Of a DNA stretch of 64,000 nucleotides, positions 15,976 to 24,682 are shown piece after piece (the stretch's first letter is position 1; each line of letters opens with the position of its first letter). The notes under the pieces were generated by a model. It ran no database searches. It was not told the origin of the DNA and worked only from the letters and a program-made list of their open reading frames with translations. This stretch comes from Polaromonas sp. (lineage in GTDB: Bacteria > Pseudomonadota > Gammaproteobacteria > Burkholderiales > Burkholderiaceae_C), in NCBI RefSeq assembly GCF_030680935.1, contig NZ_JAUXUP010000030.1, forward strand, positions 1 to 64,000. Reading direction: 5' to 3'. The position numbers and the translations under genes are program-made.

Positions 15976-18942
15976 ATGCTGAGTTCTTGGGGGCTTCGTT
16001 CTCGTTTGGTGGCGCTGATCCTGATTGCCATGCTGCCCCTGCTCGGCTTGCTGGCGTGGGCCTTCGTGGACAGGCAGGCACGCGCGGTCACGCCGACCGA
16101 CGCCGCGCTTCAGGTGGCCGTCCTGCTGGCCGCCGCTCTGGCTGGCCTTGTCGTCGCCTGGTTCGTGGGTCAGCGCATGCTTGTCAATCCGGCGGCCGCC
16201 ATATTGCGCGAGGCCCGTGAGCTGGCGCGTGGCAACCTGGCCGCGCGGGTGGCCATCGGCTCGGTGGACCGGGGCGAACTGGGTCATCTTGCCAGCACCT
16301 TCAACGCCATGGCCGAATCCCTTCAGATGCGCCAGCGCGCGCTGGACCATACGCTGCTGGAGGTTGGCAAAGAGCGCTCCATGCTGGATCTGATCATCAA
16401 CAGCATGAGCGAAGGTGTGATTGCGATTGATCTACAGGACCGCTTTCTGCTCTTCAATGCGGCGGCCAGAAAGATGTTTGCGGACCACCAGGCCGGCATG
16501 ACACTGACGCAATGGCGCCAGGGCCACCAGATGCTGGCGCTGGACGAAGGGCAGGAGTGTCAGCCGCAGGACAGGCCGCTGAGCCGCGCCTTGCGCGGCG
16601 AAAGTGTGGACGGTCTCGACATGGTGTTGCGCCTGCCTTACCACGATGACAGGGTGCTTCGGCACAACGTCCGGCCACTGCACGATGAGACCGGCACCCT
16701 GGTAGGGGCCTTGGCCGTATTCACCGACATCACCGAGCGTCAGATGACCAAGGACTTCACCCGCGACCAGGAGCAGGTGCTGGAGCTGATGGCTGGCGGC
16801 GTGCCACTGCACGAATCGCTGGAGGCCATCGTGCGGTTGATAGAAGCGCGGGCCCCGGGCAGCCTGTGCGCCATCATGTTGTCCGAGGGTGGGCAGCTGC
16901 GTCATGGCGCGGCACCCAGCCTGCCCGCAGAATTCAACCGCCATATCGATGGCCTGGAAATCGCCGAGGGAGCAGGCGCCTGCGGCACCGCAGCCGCACG
17001 AAAAAAAGCGGTCATTGTCAGCGATATTGAGCGCGACCCGCTGATGCGCAACTATGTGGCGTTGGCGCGTGATTTTGACCTGCATGCCTGCTGGTCCACA
17101 CCGGTGCTCTCGACCAGCGGCACGGTGCTGGCCACCTTTGCGATTTACCACCACGCGCCGTATGAGCCGCAAGCCCGCGATCACACACTGGTGGAGTCCG
17201 CAGTCAGGCTGGCGCGTATTGCCATCGAAAGTGCCCGTGCCGGGCAGGCCTTGCTGGTCAGCGAGGCGCGGTTTCGCGAGCTTGCCCAGAACGTCGAGAC
17301 GGTGTTTTACAACCGCGACTTCGCCAGTGGCCGGTTTTTGTACGTCAGCCCCGCTTATGAAGAGTTGTGGGGCCGTAGCGTCGACAGCCTGGATGGCCAG
17401 CCCGATTCTTTTGGGCGGGGTATCCACCCGGACGATCAGGCCCAGCAAGCTCAGGGTGCGCAGGCGCACGCCAGGGGCGTCAGCACGCACCTGGAATACC
17501 GCATCATTCGTCCGGACGGCGCCGTGCGCTGGATTCGGGACCATGCCTATCCGGTGACCAACTCTGCTGGCCTGGTGCAGCGTGTGGTGGGCACTGCGCG
17601 TGACATCACCGATCGCAAGCTGGCGGACCTGGAACTGGCGCGCACCCACCGCGCGCTGAAAATGCTCAGCCAATGCAACGAAACCGTTATCCGCATGGAC
17701 GATGAAACGGCATTGCTCAATGAGGTTTGTCGGCTGGCGGTTGAACTGGGCGGCTACCGCATGGCCTGGGTGGGTTTTGCGCTCAACGACGAGGCCGGCA
17801 GCATTGTGCCCATGGCGCGCGCCGGGCATGATGATGGCTACCTCGCAAGTATCAAGCTCAGCTGGCATGACAGTGAAGAAATTGGGCGCGGGCCCGCCGG
17901 TGAAGCCATCCGCAGCGGCCAGCCGCAGCAGCGCAGCGACATCAGTCAGCCTGATGCGCATTTCAGCTGGCACGCCCAGGCGCTGGAGCGCGGCTACCGC
18001 AGCGCATTGATGTTGCCGCTGCGCGATGGCGCGCACACCTTCGGTCTGTTGGGGATGTATGGCTCGGAGGTGGATCGGTTCTCTGCGGAAGAGGTCAAGC
18101 TGTTGCAGGACATGGCCGACAACCTGGCATTTGGCATCGGCAGTGTGCGTGCACGCCTGGAGCGAAAGCGCGCGCAGGAAGAAATACTGCGCCTCAACGC
18201 CAGCCTGGAAGACCGGGTACAGCAGCGCACCGGGCAGCTGGAATTTGCCAACAAGCAGCTGGAGGCCTTTTCGTACTCCGTCTCCCACGATCTGCGCACG
18301 CCGCTCAGTGCGGTCGATGGCTTCAGCAACCTGCTCAGCCGCGACCTCGGCAAAGGCGTTGAAGCTGAGCGCAGCCGACATTACCTGTCGCGCATACGTG
18401 CCGGGGTGGCGCAGATGGGTGAGTTGATTGATGCCCTGCTGTCGCTGGCCCAGGTCTCTCGCACCAGCCTGCGCTGGGACCAGGTGGACTTGAGCGCGAT
18501 GGCAGAGGCCATCTTCGCCGCGCTGCGCGAGCGTGAACCCGCGCGCGAGGTGTTGCTCGATATCCAGCCCGGGCTGCAGGCCCACGGCGATGCGCGCCTG
18601 TTGCAGCAGGTGCTTGCCAATCTGCTCGGCAACGCCTGGAAGTTCAGCGGCAAGCAGCCGCAGACGCTGATTTCGTTCCGGCGCGAAAGTGCCATTGACG
18701 GCGATGACGTGTACGCCGTGCGGGACAACGGCGCCGGGTTCGACATGACCTATGCGGACAAGCTGTTTGGCGCATTCCAGCGCCTGCACACGGTGTCAGA
18801 GTTCAGCGGAACCGGCGTCGGGCTGGCTACGGTCCACCGCATCATCACGCGCCACGGCGGCAAGGTCTGGGCGACCTCCGAGCCAGGCCATGGTGCCATC
18901 TTTTATTTCACGCTCGGTAACGCGCCCAGCGAGGAGGGGTGA
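15976..18942 (+). CDS. Large membrane sensor histidine kinase (HAMP-PAS-GAF-PAS-GAF-HisKA-HATPase)
   Basis: This 988-residue kinase has two N-terminal membrane helices (about 8-32 and 42-65), then HAMP, a PAS domain (from about 135), a GAF domain (from about 275), a second PAS (about 430-555), a second GAF and the transmitter. The phospho-accepting histidine is H771 in SVSHDLRTP. The ATPase has NLLGNAWKF, DNGAGFDM and GTGVGLATV. The transmitter resembles those of phytochrome-type kinases and strongly resembles the kinase at 49487-50356. No response regulator is adjacent, so its partner is encoded elsewhere. Confidence 0.88.
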   Translation: MLSSWGLRSRLVALILIAMLPLLGLLAWAFVDRQARAVTPTDAALQVAVLLAAALAGLVVAWFVGQRMLVNPAAAILREARELARGNLAARVAIGSVDRGELGHLASTFNAMAESLQMRQRALDHTLLEVGKERSMLDLIINSMSEGVIAIDLQDRFLLFNAAARKMFADHQAGMTLTQWRQGHQMLALDEGQECQPQDRPLSRALRGESVDGLDMVLRLPYHDDRVLRHNVRPLHDETGTLVGALAVFTDITERQMTKDFTRDQEQVLELMAGGVPLHESLEAIVRLIEARAPGSLCAIMLSEGGQLRHGAAPSLPAEFNRHIDGLEIAEGAGACGTAAARKKAVIVSDIERDPLMRNYVALARDFDLHACWSTPVLSTSGTVLATFAIYHHAPYEPQARDHTLVESAVRLARIAIESARAGQALLVSEARFRELAQNVETVFYNRDFASGRFLYVSPAYEELWGRSVDSLDGQPDSFGRGIHPDDQAQQAQGAQAHARGVSTHLEYRIIRPDGAVRWIRDHAYPVTNSAGLVQRVVGTARDITDRKLADLELARTHRALKMLSQCNETVIRMDDETALLNEVCRLAVELGGYRMAWVGFALNDEAGSIVPMARAGHDDGYLASIKLSWHDSEEIGRGPAGEAIRSGQPQQRSDISQPDAHFSWHAQALERGYRSALMLPLRDGAHTFGLLGMYGSEVDRFSAEEVKLLQDMADNLAFGIGSVRARLERKRAQEEILRLNASLEDRVQQRTGQLEFANKQLEAFSYSVSHDLRTPLSAVDGFSNLLSRDLGKGVEAERSRHYLSRIRAGVAQMGELIDALLSLAQVSRTSLRWDQVDLSAMAEAIFAALREREPAREVLLDIQPGLQAHGDARLLQQVLANLLGNAWKFSGKQPQTLISFRRESAIDGDDVYAVRDNGAGFDMTYADKLFGAFQRLHTVSEFSGTGVGLATVHRIITRHGGKVWATSEPGHGAIFYFTLGNAPSEEG

Positions 18943-18963
18943 TGGGGCGGTGATCGAAGTGGG

Positions 18964-19518
18964 TCAATAAAACCCGCGTTTTAGCAGCGTCTCGCGAAGG
19001 CTCATGGCCTTGTCCGCATCAAAAGCGCCTGCCGCCCTGGCCAGCACCTCGCCGTCCCGGTTGATGACCACCGCGTACACCTGGTCGGTCCCGTCCAGGC
19101 CAGCCGAGCGGACAAAACGCTGCCGGTCGGTGAACACCGGCAGCAGTCGGTCGCGCTCAGCGCCTTCAGGGTAGTGGCGCAAAAGCCTGGTTTCGATCGC
19201 CCCGCGAGCGTCGGGGTTGCCGGGGTCATGGAGGATGGGCATGCGCATCCAGGCGATCGACGGGTCGGCCCGCAGGTTCAGGCCCTGGATCCAGCCTTCA
19301 ATATGCGCACGCTGGGTGCTGCGAAACGTGATCAGTGCAAGCGTACGTTCTGCGGGCAATCCGCCGGGTACAGTGATGGCTTGGTGGTTCAGGGTTCGCG
19401 CCATGAAAGAGGGTAGCCGGCCCATCACGCTGGTATCGCTGGGCGCCGCTGTCGCAAGCGCCACCGCCGTGGAGACAGCCAGCAGCCATGCCGCGATGGC
19501 GGGCCAGGGTGTGATCAT
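18964..19518 (-). CDS. Exported hypothetical protein, possibly thioredoxin-like without cysteines
   Basis: This 184-residue protein has an N-terminal hydrophobic signal (AIAAWLLAVSTAVALATAAP). The body has LALITFRSTQRAHIEGWI and QVYAVVINRDGEVLARAAG, which recalls the thioredoxin/YtfJ-like fold, but it contains no cysteine, so a redox role is unlikely. It converges with the large histidine kinase gene. The family assignment is uncertain. Confidence 0.55.
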   Translation of the reverse strand: MITPWPAIAAWLLAVSTAVALATAAPSDTSVMGRLPSFMARTLNHQAITVPGGLPAERTLALITFRSTQRAHIEGWIQGLNLRADPSIAWMRMPILHDPGNPDARGAIETRLLRHYPEGAERDRLLPVFTDRQRFVRSAGLDGTDQVYAVVINRDGEVLARAAGAFDADKAMSLRETLLKRGFY

Positions 19519-19620
19519 ACAGAGCTCCTAAAAGCGATACAGAAGCGAAATAGCAGCGAAACCAGAAATCTCTTTGTGCAAGATACCTGCCTGCGAAAAC
19601 AGGACGGCGCTATTTAGGAA

Positions 19621-19641
19621 CAAACTGTTTATTACTGTTTG
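19621..19641. promoter_or_regulatory. CAAAC-N11-GTTTG dyad upstream of tetR-type gene
   Basis: The 21-bp stretch from 19621 to 19641 has 5-bp inverted ends (CAAAC/GTTTG) around an A/T-rich middle, about 75 bp before the TetR family gene. It is a candidate operator for autoregulation; the evidence is only symmetry and position. Confidence 0.3.
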
Positions 19642-19714
19642 GTAATATTCTGACTTTATGGTCAAAAATAACTCAAAGGCTTTGCATTTTGACGTGATTG
19701 GCTAAAATGAGCGC

Positions 19715-20383
19715 ATGAGTACCACCATCACTTCCCGCACAAAGGCGAGCGCCGAGCAGGCGACTGAGCGCCCGGCCAAGGTTTCGTTCAAGGCGCAAAT
19801 GCTTGCGGCGCGGGAGGACGCGATTGTGCGGGCGGTCAATCGGCTGCTCGCAGAAAAGGGCTTTGACCTGATGACCGTGGACGAGGTGGCCGCTGATGTC
19901 GGCATTGCCAAGGCCAGTCTTTACAAACATTTCCCCAGCAAGGAAGACCTGGCCGCCGCGGCCATGGTGCGGGTAGTCGAGCTGGCGCAGGCCTTTCTGG
20001 CCGGGCTGCCCGCAGATGCGGAACCGCTGCAACAACTCAAGGCCATGGTGCGCTGGATGCTGAACCTGCAGCTGGCCGGCGAGATGCCGTCGCTGCCGCA
20101 CCAGAACTCCAGCCTGCGCACCACGCTGGTCAACAACAAAGCGTACCTGGATGGTCTGGTGCGCATCAGCGACCAGATCGGTGCCTGGATAGAGCGCGCG
20201 CAAAAGGCCGGCTCGCTGGACCCCAGCCTGCCGCCCATTGTGGTGCTGTACACCCTGTACGCTAGGGCCTGCGACTCGGTACTCGAGTTTTTGCGGGCCA
20301 GCGGCTTGTACAGCGATGAAGAGATCGTTGAGCTGGTGATACGCACCTGCTTTGATGGCCTGAACGCCAGACAGGACCGGTAG
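19715..20383 (+). CDS. TetR/AcrR family transcriptional regulator
   Basis: This 222-residue regulator has a longer than usual N-terminal tail (about 35 residues) before the DNA-binding domain. The helix-turn-helix is MTVDEVAADVGIAKASLYKHFPSKEDL, typical of TetR. The C-terminal ligand domain is helical and has no recognised specificity. Neighbouring genes do not suggest a target; autoregulation through the dyad at 19621 is possible. Confidence 0.88.
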   Translation: MSTTITSRTKASAEQATERPAKVSFKAQMLAAREDAIVRAVNRLLAEKGFDLMTVDEVAADVGIAKASLYKHFPSKEDLAAAAMVRVVELAQAFLAGLPADAEPLQQLKAMVRWMLNLQLAGEMPSLPHQNSSLRTTLVNNKAYLDGLVRISDQIGAWIERAQKAGSLDPSLPPIVVLYTLYARACDSVLEFLRASGLYSDEEIVELVIRTCFDGLNARQDR

Positions 20384-20530
20384 CGGCCCGCTTGCCTTGC
20401 CTTGGCTGCCTGTGCGCAGGCTTCAATTACAAGGCGTAACCATTTCGGTGGCGCTGCGCTGCGCCCTGATTGTTTGTCTACCACCGGCTTCTGCCCAAGG
20501 TGTCGACCGGGCGGCCAGGGCCGTGACATG

Positions 20531-20588
20531 GGTTGCTACCAATATGATAGCTATTTTCGCATGACCCATAAGGGCTAGGGCCCGATAT
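20531..20588. repeat. Dispersed repeat (family 2), copy b
   Basis: Plus-strand copy: GGTTGCTACC, GATAGCTATTTTCGCATGAC, then CCATAAGGGCTAGGGCCCGA. It overlaps the 3' end of the metallophosphoesterase gene by about 14 bases. Confidence 0.7.
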
Positions 20589-21429
20589 TGATAAGCAATT
20601 CGGGCCGAAAGCCATCCTGCTCTCCCTTGCGCGCATAACCCAGCGGATTGGCCACCACCCGGCAGCCGTTTTGCACATAGTCGCTGGGGCAATGCAGGTG
20701 GCCATGCAGCCAGAGCTGTGCCTGCACCAGCAGGTCATCGAGTGCGTTGCAGAAACCCGCTGTGCCCGGCGCCCGCCCGTAGCGAGGGTCGGCGCTGAGC
20801 AGGCTGGGCGCAAAGTGCGTTACCACCACCGTCGGGCCGGCGAATGGCGTGGCCAGGGCCAGGCGCAGCCAGGCCTGGCTCTTTAGGCCCAGCCTGCGAA
20901 CCGCCTCGGCCAGCATGGGCTCGCCGTTATCCAGTGCATGGTTTTTGCGCAGGTAAAAGTTGGCGGCGCGAAAGGCCTTTTCCCTGGCCTTCAACTGCCC
21001 GGACAGCGCCAGGGCGGGGTCTGCGTCGGGGTCGGGCGCCAGCGCGTCAAAGTCTGTCCACAGCGTGCTGCCGACAAAACGCACACCGGCGATTTCCAGC
21101 ACCTCGCTCTCCAGCCAGATCAGCCCCAGTCGCTGGCAGACCTGGCGCAGGCGCGCATAGGTAGCGGCAAAATCCTGCGCGTCGTATTCATGGTTGCCGG
21201 GCACAAAAAGCACCGGGGTGGGCCAGCCCGCTCCACCTTGCGTGACCGGCAGCGGTGAAAATCGCGCAAGCCCGAAGTCGCTGTCGTGCAGCAGATCGGC
21301 CAGCAAGGAGCCGGACTGGTAGGAGCCGATGTCGCCGGCCAGCACCAGCAGGTCGGCGCCGGGGAGTGGGCGGGCCACAAAATGCGGGTTCGATTCAAGG
21401 TGCAGGTCGGACAGGAGCTGGATGTTCAC
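20575..21429 (-). CDS. Metallophosphoesterase
   Basis: This calcineurin-type phosphoesterase has the metal-binding blocks QLLSDLHLE near the start, LVLAGDIG, VPGNHEYD, VVTHFAPS and LHGHLH, the full set expected for a two-metal site. Start is taken at GTG 21429 (VNIQLLSDLHLE, 284 residues) because the family usually begins right at this strand; an ATG at 21522 would add 31 unconserved residues. No ribosome site favours either. The substrate is unknown; the gene is a singleton divergent from a 58-residue gene. Confidence 0.82.
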   Translation of the reverse strand: MNIQLLSDLHLESNPHFVARPLPGADLLVLAGDIGSYQSGSLLADLLHDSDFGLARFSPLPVTQGGAGWPTPVLFVPGNHEYDAQDFAATYARLRQVCQRLGLIWLESEVLEIAGVRFVGSTLWTDFDALAPDPDADPALALSGQLKAREKAFRAANFYLRKNHALDNGEPMLAEAVRRLGLKSQAWLRLALATPFAGPTVVVTHFAPSLLSADPRYGRAPGTAGFCNALDDLLVQAQLWLHGHLHCPSDYVQNGCRVVANPLGYARKGEQDGFRPELLINIGP

Positions 21430-21548
21430 TGGGCGATTGTGCAGGAAGACTTTATGGCCTTCCGAGGGAGGTATCGTCGCGGGCTCATGCCCGCTGGTCG
21501 CCAAACTATGCGGCTTGCGCATGGCAAAAGAGCTGGATTGGGCTTGTA

Positions 21549-21567
21549 ACCCTAGGGAAAACCCTTA
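21549..21567. promoter_or_regulatory. Palindromic ACCCTAGGGAAAACCCTTA site
   Basis: TAGGG-AAAA-CCCTT forms an inverted repeat, overlapped by a second one (CCCTAGGG). It lies 45 bp upstream of the small gene at 21612 and 120 bp from the divergent phosphoesterase start. Candidate regulator site, by symmetry and position only. Confidence 0.3.
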
Positions 21568-21611
21568 ATCTGGAGGTATTGCAACTTTGGACGCCGGACA
21601 GGCGATCTTCC

Positions 21612-21788
21612 ATGTATCAACTTTTGAGCCAGGTCTTCCGTTTTCTTCCCAGCTTGCGGCGTGTGGCGCCGGTGCACGGCGTGGCGCACAACCTGCTGGA
21701 GCGTGCCGAGTCAATTGCCGGGCGCAACCCGCGGCGTGCCCAGGAATTGCGCCGTGCGGCGCGTGCCTACCTCAAAGTGGTGCGCTGA
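21612..21788 (+). CDS. Small basic hypothetical protein (58 aa)
   Basis: The product (MYQLLSQVFRFLPSLRR start, ending RRAARAYLKVVR) is arginine-rich and predicted helical. It is in frame with a longer open stretch, but the upstream part antiparallels the phosphoesterase gene, so the ATG at 21612 is preferred. A GGAGG lies about 40 bp upstream, too far to act at this ATG. No family recognised; the intergenic location with a palindromic site supports a real gene only moderately. Confidence 0.5.
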   Translation: MYQLLSQVFRFLPSLRRVAPVHGVAHNLLERAESIAGRNPRRAQELRRAARAYLKVVR

Positions 21789-21812
21789 TCTGTCGGCAGA
21801 CGTGGCGGATCG

Positions 21813-22808
21813 CTAAAGTTTCACGCCCGCCCCTTTGACGGCCGGTGCCAGCACTGCGACCTGTTCCTTGACAAACCCGGCAAATGTGGCGGGGCTGGTC
21901 GGGCTGGTCGTGATGCCGAGATCGAGCATGCGTTTCCTGATGTCGCTGCCCGCCAGGATGTCGTTGCAGGCTGCGTTAAGTCGTGCCACCACCTCAGGCG
22001 GCATTTTGGCAGGACCGCTCAGGCCAAAAAAGTTCTCCAGCACCAGCTTGCGGTAGCCAAACTCCAGCACGCTGGGCACCTCGGGCACCAGCGCTGAGCG
22101 GCTGGCCGACGTGACAGCCAGCGGGACCAGCTGCCCGCTTTTGAAGTAGGGCACATACGCCGTCAGGACGTCAATGCCCACAGGGATCACGCCGGCAATC
22201 AGATCCGTCGTCATGGGCGCGCCGCCCCGGTAGGGGATGTGCACCAGGTTCACACCTGTGTTCTTTTTCATGAGTTCGCCGTAAATGTGCCCAATCGACG
22301 CTGGGCCACCCGAGCCAAAGTCGAGCCGCCCCAGTTTGCGCGCCTGTGACTCCAGGTCAGGCATGGTTTTGATGGGTGCGGCCGGGTTGGCCATCACCAC
22401 GCAAGGCGCGTTGCCGATCAGCGCAATGTGGGTGAAGCTTTCGACCGGGTCGTAGGGCTGCTTCTCGAGTGCGAAAGGACCGATGGAAATCGGTGTGGAG
22501 TTGCTCAGCATCAGCGTGTAGCCGTCGGCGGGCGCCTGTGCGACCAGCAGGCCACCCACACTGCCGCCGGCGCCTGGCCGGTTGTCGACCACCACCGCCT
22601 GTCGCAGTTTTTTCCCAAGCTGTTCGGCCATGACCCTGGCCACAATGTCGCTGGCGCCGCCCGCTGGAAAGGTCACCACGATCCGTATCGGTTTGTCCGG
22701 CCAGGCCGCCAGAGCCGGCAAGGCCATGGAGGCAGCGCCAGCGGCCAGCGTTTTCAGTACGCCGCGGCGGCGAACAGGCAGGGGGGAGGTCAGGTGGCGG
22801 ATGGGCAT
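21813..22808 (-). CDS. Bug family tripartite tricarboxylate transporter substrate-binding protein
   Basis: This 331-residue periplasmic protein starts at ATG 22808 and has a basic signal region (PVRRRGVLKTLAAGAASMALPALA). The mature start WPDKPIRIVVTFPAGGASDIVARV and the block VDNRPGAGGSVGG are hallmarks of the Bug (TctC-like) family, very expanded in Comamonadaceae and Bordetella. These proteins bind carboxylates and similar small acids. It is an orphan without TctA/TctB membrane genes nearby and lies downstream of a LysR gene on the same strand, which may control it. Confidence 0.9.
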   Translation of the reverse strand: MPIRHLTSPLPVRRRGVLKTLAAGAASMALPALAAWPDKPIRIVVTFPAGGASDIVARVMAEQLGKKLRQAVVVDNRPGAGGSVGGLLVAQAPADGYTLMLSNSTPISIGPFALEKQPYDPVESFTHIALIGNAPCVVMANPAAPIKTMPDLESQARKLGRLDFGSGGPASIGHIYGELMKKNTGVNLVHIPYRGGAPMTTDLIAGVIPVGIDVLTAYVPYFKSGQLVPLAVTSASRSALVPEVPSVLEFGYRKLVLENFFGLSGPAKMPPEVVARLNAACNDILAGSDIRKRMLDLGITTSPTSPATFAGFVKEQVAVLAPAVKGAGVKL

Positions 22809-22914
22809 GTTGGGCTTTCGTGGTGGGGGTCTGCCGCCAGATGCAAATAGCATGCCTTGGTGCCACCGTAACGGCAATGTGGAAACGCCGCTTCCCCGGT
22901 CGGGTGCGGGATGC

Positions 22915-23871
22915 TCAGCTGGAGAAGGCCTTGTCAGCCGCCCGCACCACCGCCTGGCGCAACCAGGCATGTGCGCTGCGTTGCTGCGAGCGGCGGTGCC
23001 ACAGCGCATCTACATGCACCGGCGACACATCGAAAGGCAGTGGCCGCAGCACCAATTGATCGGCGATACCTGTCACGCGCGCAAAGTGTTGCGGCAGAAC
23101 CGTCAGCAAATTGGAATTGGCCACCACCCGGCCAGCGGTGAAAAACTGGTTCACTGTCAGCACCACCCGGCGTTCGCGCCCCAACGAGGCCAGTGCCTCG
23201 TCGATAAAGCCGTAGGGCCGGCCGGAAAAACTCACCAGCATGTGCCGCGCAGCGCAGAAGCGGTTGAGCGTCAGCGGCCCGCTGGCCAGCGGGTGCCCGG
23301 TGCGCATCACGCAGACGTATTGCCCGTCGTAAAGCCGCTGGTGCTCGAAGGCACCGGGCCCGCCACTTTGTGCCTGCGCGGTGAGGTCGGCCAGCACCGA
23401 GGGGAAATAGCCCACCGCCAGATCGCAGCTTTCTTCATCCAGCAGGCGCCGTGGGTCGCGCGTGGTCAGCGGGATCACGCGGATGGACACGCCGGGCGCT
23501 TCCCGTTCCAGGGTGTCAACCAGGCCCGGCATCAGTTCCGCCGCGGTCGCGTCGGCCATGGCAAGCACAAAGGCGGTATTGGCGGTGGCAGCGACAAACT
23601 CGCTGGGCGACAGCGATGCCTGCAGCTGCGCCAGGGCCTCGCGCACGGACGGCCAGATCGCCAGGGCGCGCGGCGTGGGCGCCATGCCCTGGCCGCTGCG
23701 TTGAACCAGCTCGTCCCCCAGCGTTTCGCGCAGGCGCCGCAGCGCGTTGCTGACAGCAGGTTGGGTCAGCGACAGGTTGCGTGCGGCGCGGGTCAGGCTG
23801 CGTTCGGCCATGACTTCGTCGAACACCCGCAACAGATTGAGGTCCAGGGTACGGAAGTTGGGGGCTCTCAT
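22915..23871 (-). CDS. LysR family transcriptional regulator
   Basis: This 318-residue regulator has the N-terminal LysR helix-turn-helix (LDLNLLRVFDEVMAERSLTRAARNLSLTQPAVSNALRRL) and a C-terminal PBP-like effector domain with GYFPSVLADL. It resembles NodD/PcpR-type LysR proteins. A perfect 12-bp palindrome lies 23 bp upstream. The downstream Bug binding protein gene on the same strand is a likely target. Confidence 0.88.
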   Translation of the reverse strand: MRAPNFRTLDLNLLRVFDEVMAERSLTRAARNLSLTQPAVSNALRRLRETLGDELVQRSGQGMAPTPRALAIWPSVREALAQLQASLSPSEFVAATANTAFVLAMADATAAELMPGLVDTLEREAPGVSIRVIPLTTRDPRRLLDEESCDLAVGYFPSVLADLTAQAQSGGPGAFEHQRLYDGQYVCVMRTGHPLASGPLTLNRFCAARHMLVSFSGRPYGFIDEALASLGRERRVVLTVNQFFTAGRVVANSNLLTVLPQHFARVTGIADQLVLRPLPFDVSPVHVDALWHRRSQQRSAHAWLRQAVVRAADKAFSS

Positions 23872-23894
23872 CGAGTAAAGGTCGTGTTAATACA

Positions 23895-23906
23895 TCACTA
23901 TAGTGA
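23895..23906. promoter_or_regulatory. Perfect 12-bp palindrome TCACTATAGTGA before lysR
   Basis: TCACTATAGTGA is its own reverse complement and lies in the A/T-rich gap between the LysR start (23871) and the divergent membrane protein gene (24011). LysR proteins usually bind such dyads to control their own and divergent genes, so it is a candidate autoregulatory site. Confidence 0.45.
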
Positions 23907-24010
23907 ATAACCATCATCATAAAGATAAAGTAGAGAAACATGAGTATTAACCCTAATATTCCCCTGTGCCCAGCCAATATCGGTGGCGGCACTCAATCAG
24001 GGGAACCACC

Positions 24011-24547
24011 ATGACCAGCTTTGTCAATGTCAAATATCCCGCCGAACATCCTGGCGTTGTGCGCGTCGAGTCAGCACTGGCGGCTGCCGGGCACCTGAAG
24101 AAGCAAGTCTCTGGCGCCCGCGGCCTGGCGACCCTGCTGCTGGCGGCCATGGTGGCCGCAGCCACGGTGGTGGCCTATCAGGTGATGGACAGTGTCGCCG
24201 AAGGCCATTTGCTGGTGATCTGGATTGCGCTTTGGGCGATCGCCTTCGCCGCTTTGGCCCTGTTTGCCGGTGTAGCCCGCCGCCTTGCGGCCCGTGCGGT
24301 GCAAAGCTTGAACGCCTGGTCAAATGCAATCGCTCAGGCCAGGGCCGATGTGCGGCTCTGGGAAGCCGCCAGGGCGGACCCGCGTGTCATGGCCGATCTG
24401 CAAGTGGCCATCGCACGCCGTGAAAACGTCACTGACGCGCTAGAAGCTGCCAGCCCCACTGTGCCGACGTCGTCGCAGAAACCCGCCTCCCGCATCAAAT
24501 GGGACCTGGGGCGTGTGCTGCGCCAATACCCCAGCTACCGCATCTGA
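24011..24547 (+). CDS. Hypothetical membrane protein with two helices
   Basis: This 178-residue protein starts at ATG 24011 (MTSFVNVKYP). Two hydrophobic segments are visible (about 40-62 and 70-95: LATLLLAAMVAAATVVAYQV and VIWIALWAIAFAALALFAGV), followed by a cytoplasmic helical tail. I do not recognise a named family. It is divergent from lysR and followed by a strong terminator. Confidence 0.7.
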   Translation: MTSFVNVKYPAEHPGVVRVESALAAAGHLKKQVSGARGLATLLLAAMVAAATVVAYQVMDSVAEGHLLVIWIALWAIAFAALALFAGVARRLAARAVQSLNAWSNAIAQARADVRLWEAARADPRVMADLQVAIARRENVTDALEAASPTVPTSSQKPASRIKWDLGRVLRQYPSYRI

Positions 24548-24569
24548 ACAGCCGCCTGTCGCATCAAGC

Positions 24570-24599
24570 AAAAAAGCCACCGGGTCAGGTGGCTTTTTT
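24570..24599. terminator. Bidirectional Rho-independent terminator
   Basis: AAAAAAGCCACC (24570-24581) and GGTGGCTTTTTT (24588-24599) form a perfect stem with a 6-base loop. A runs on one side and T runs on the other let it stop transcription from the membrane protein gene and from the convergent pckG gene. Confidence 0.92.
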
Positions 24600-24682
24600 C
24601 ATTCCAGCGGCTTGCCGGGTACGGGTCCGGCGTGGCGCAGATCATGCGCCACAACGAAACTCTTCCTGCTTCTTCTTGCCGG

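Noticed and set aside
16432-18789. 785-codon open frame antisense to the large histidine kinase
   Set aside because: No domain pattern; the sense frame has all kinase boxes.
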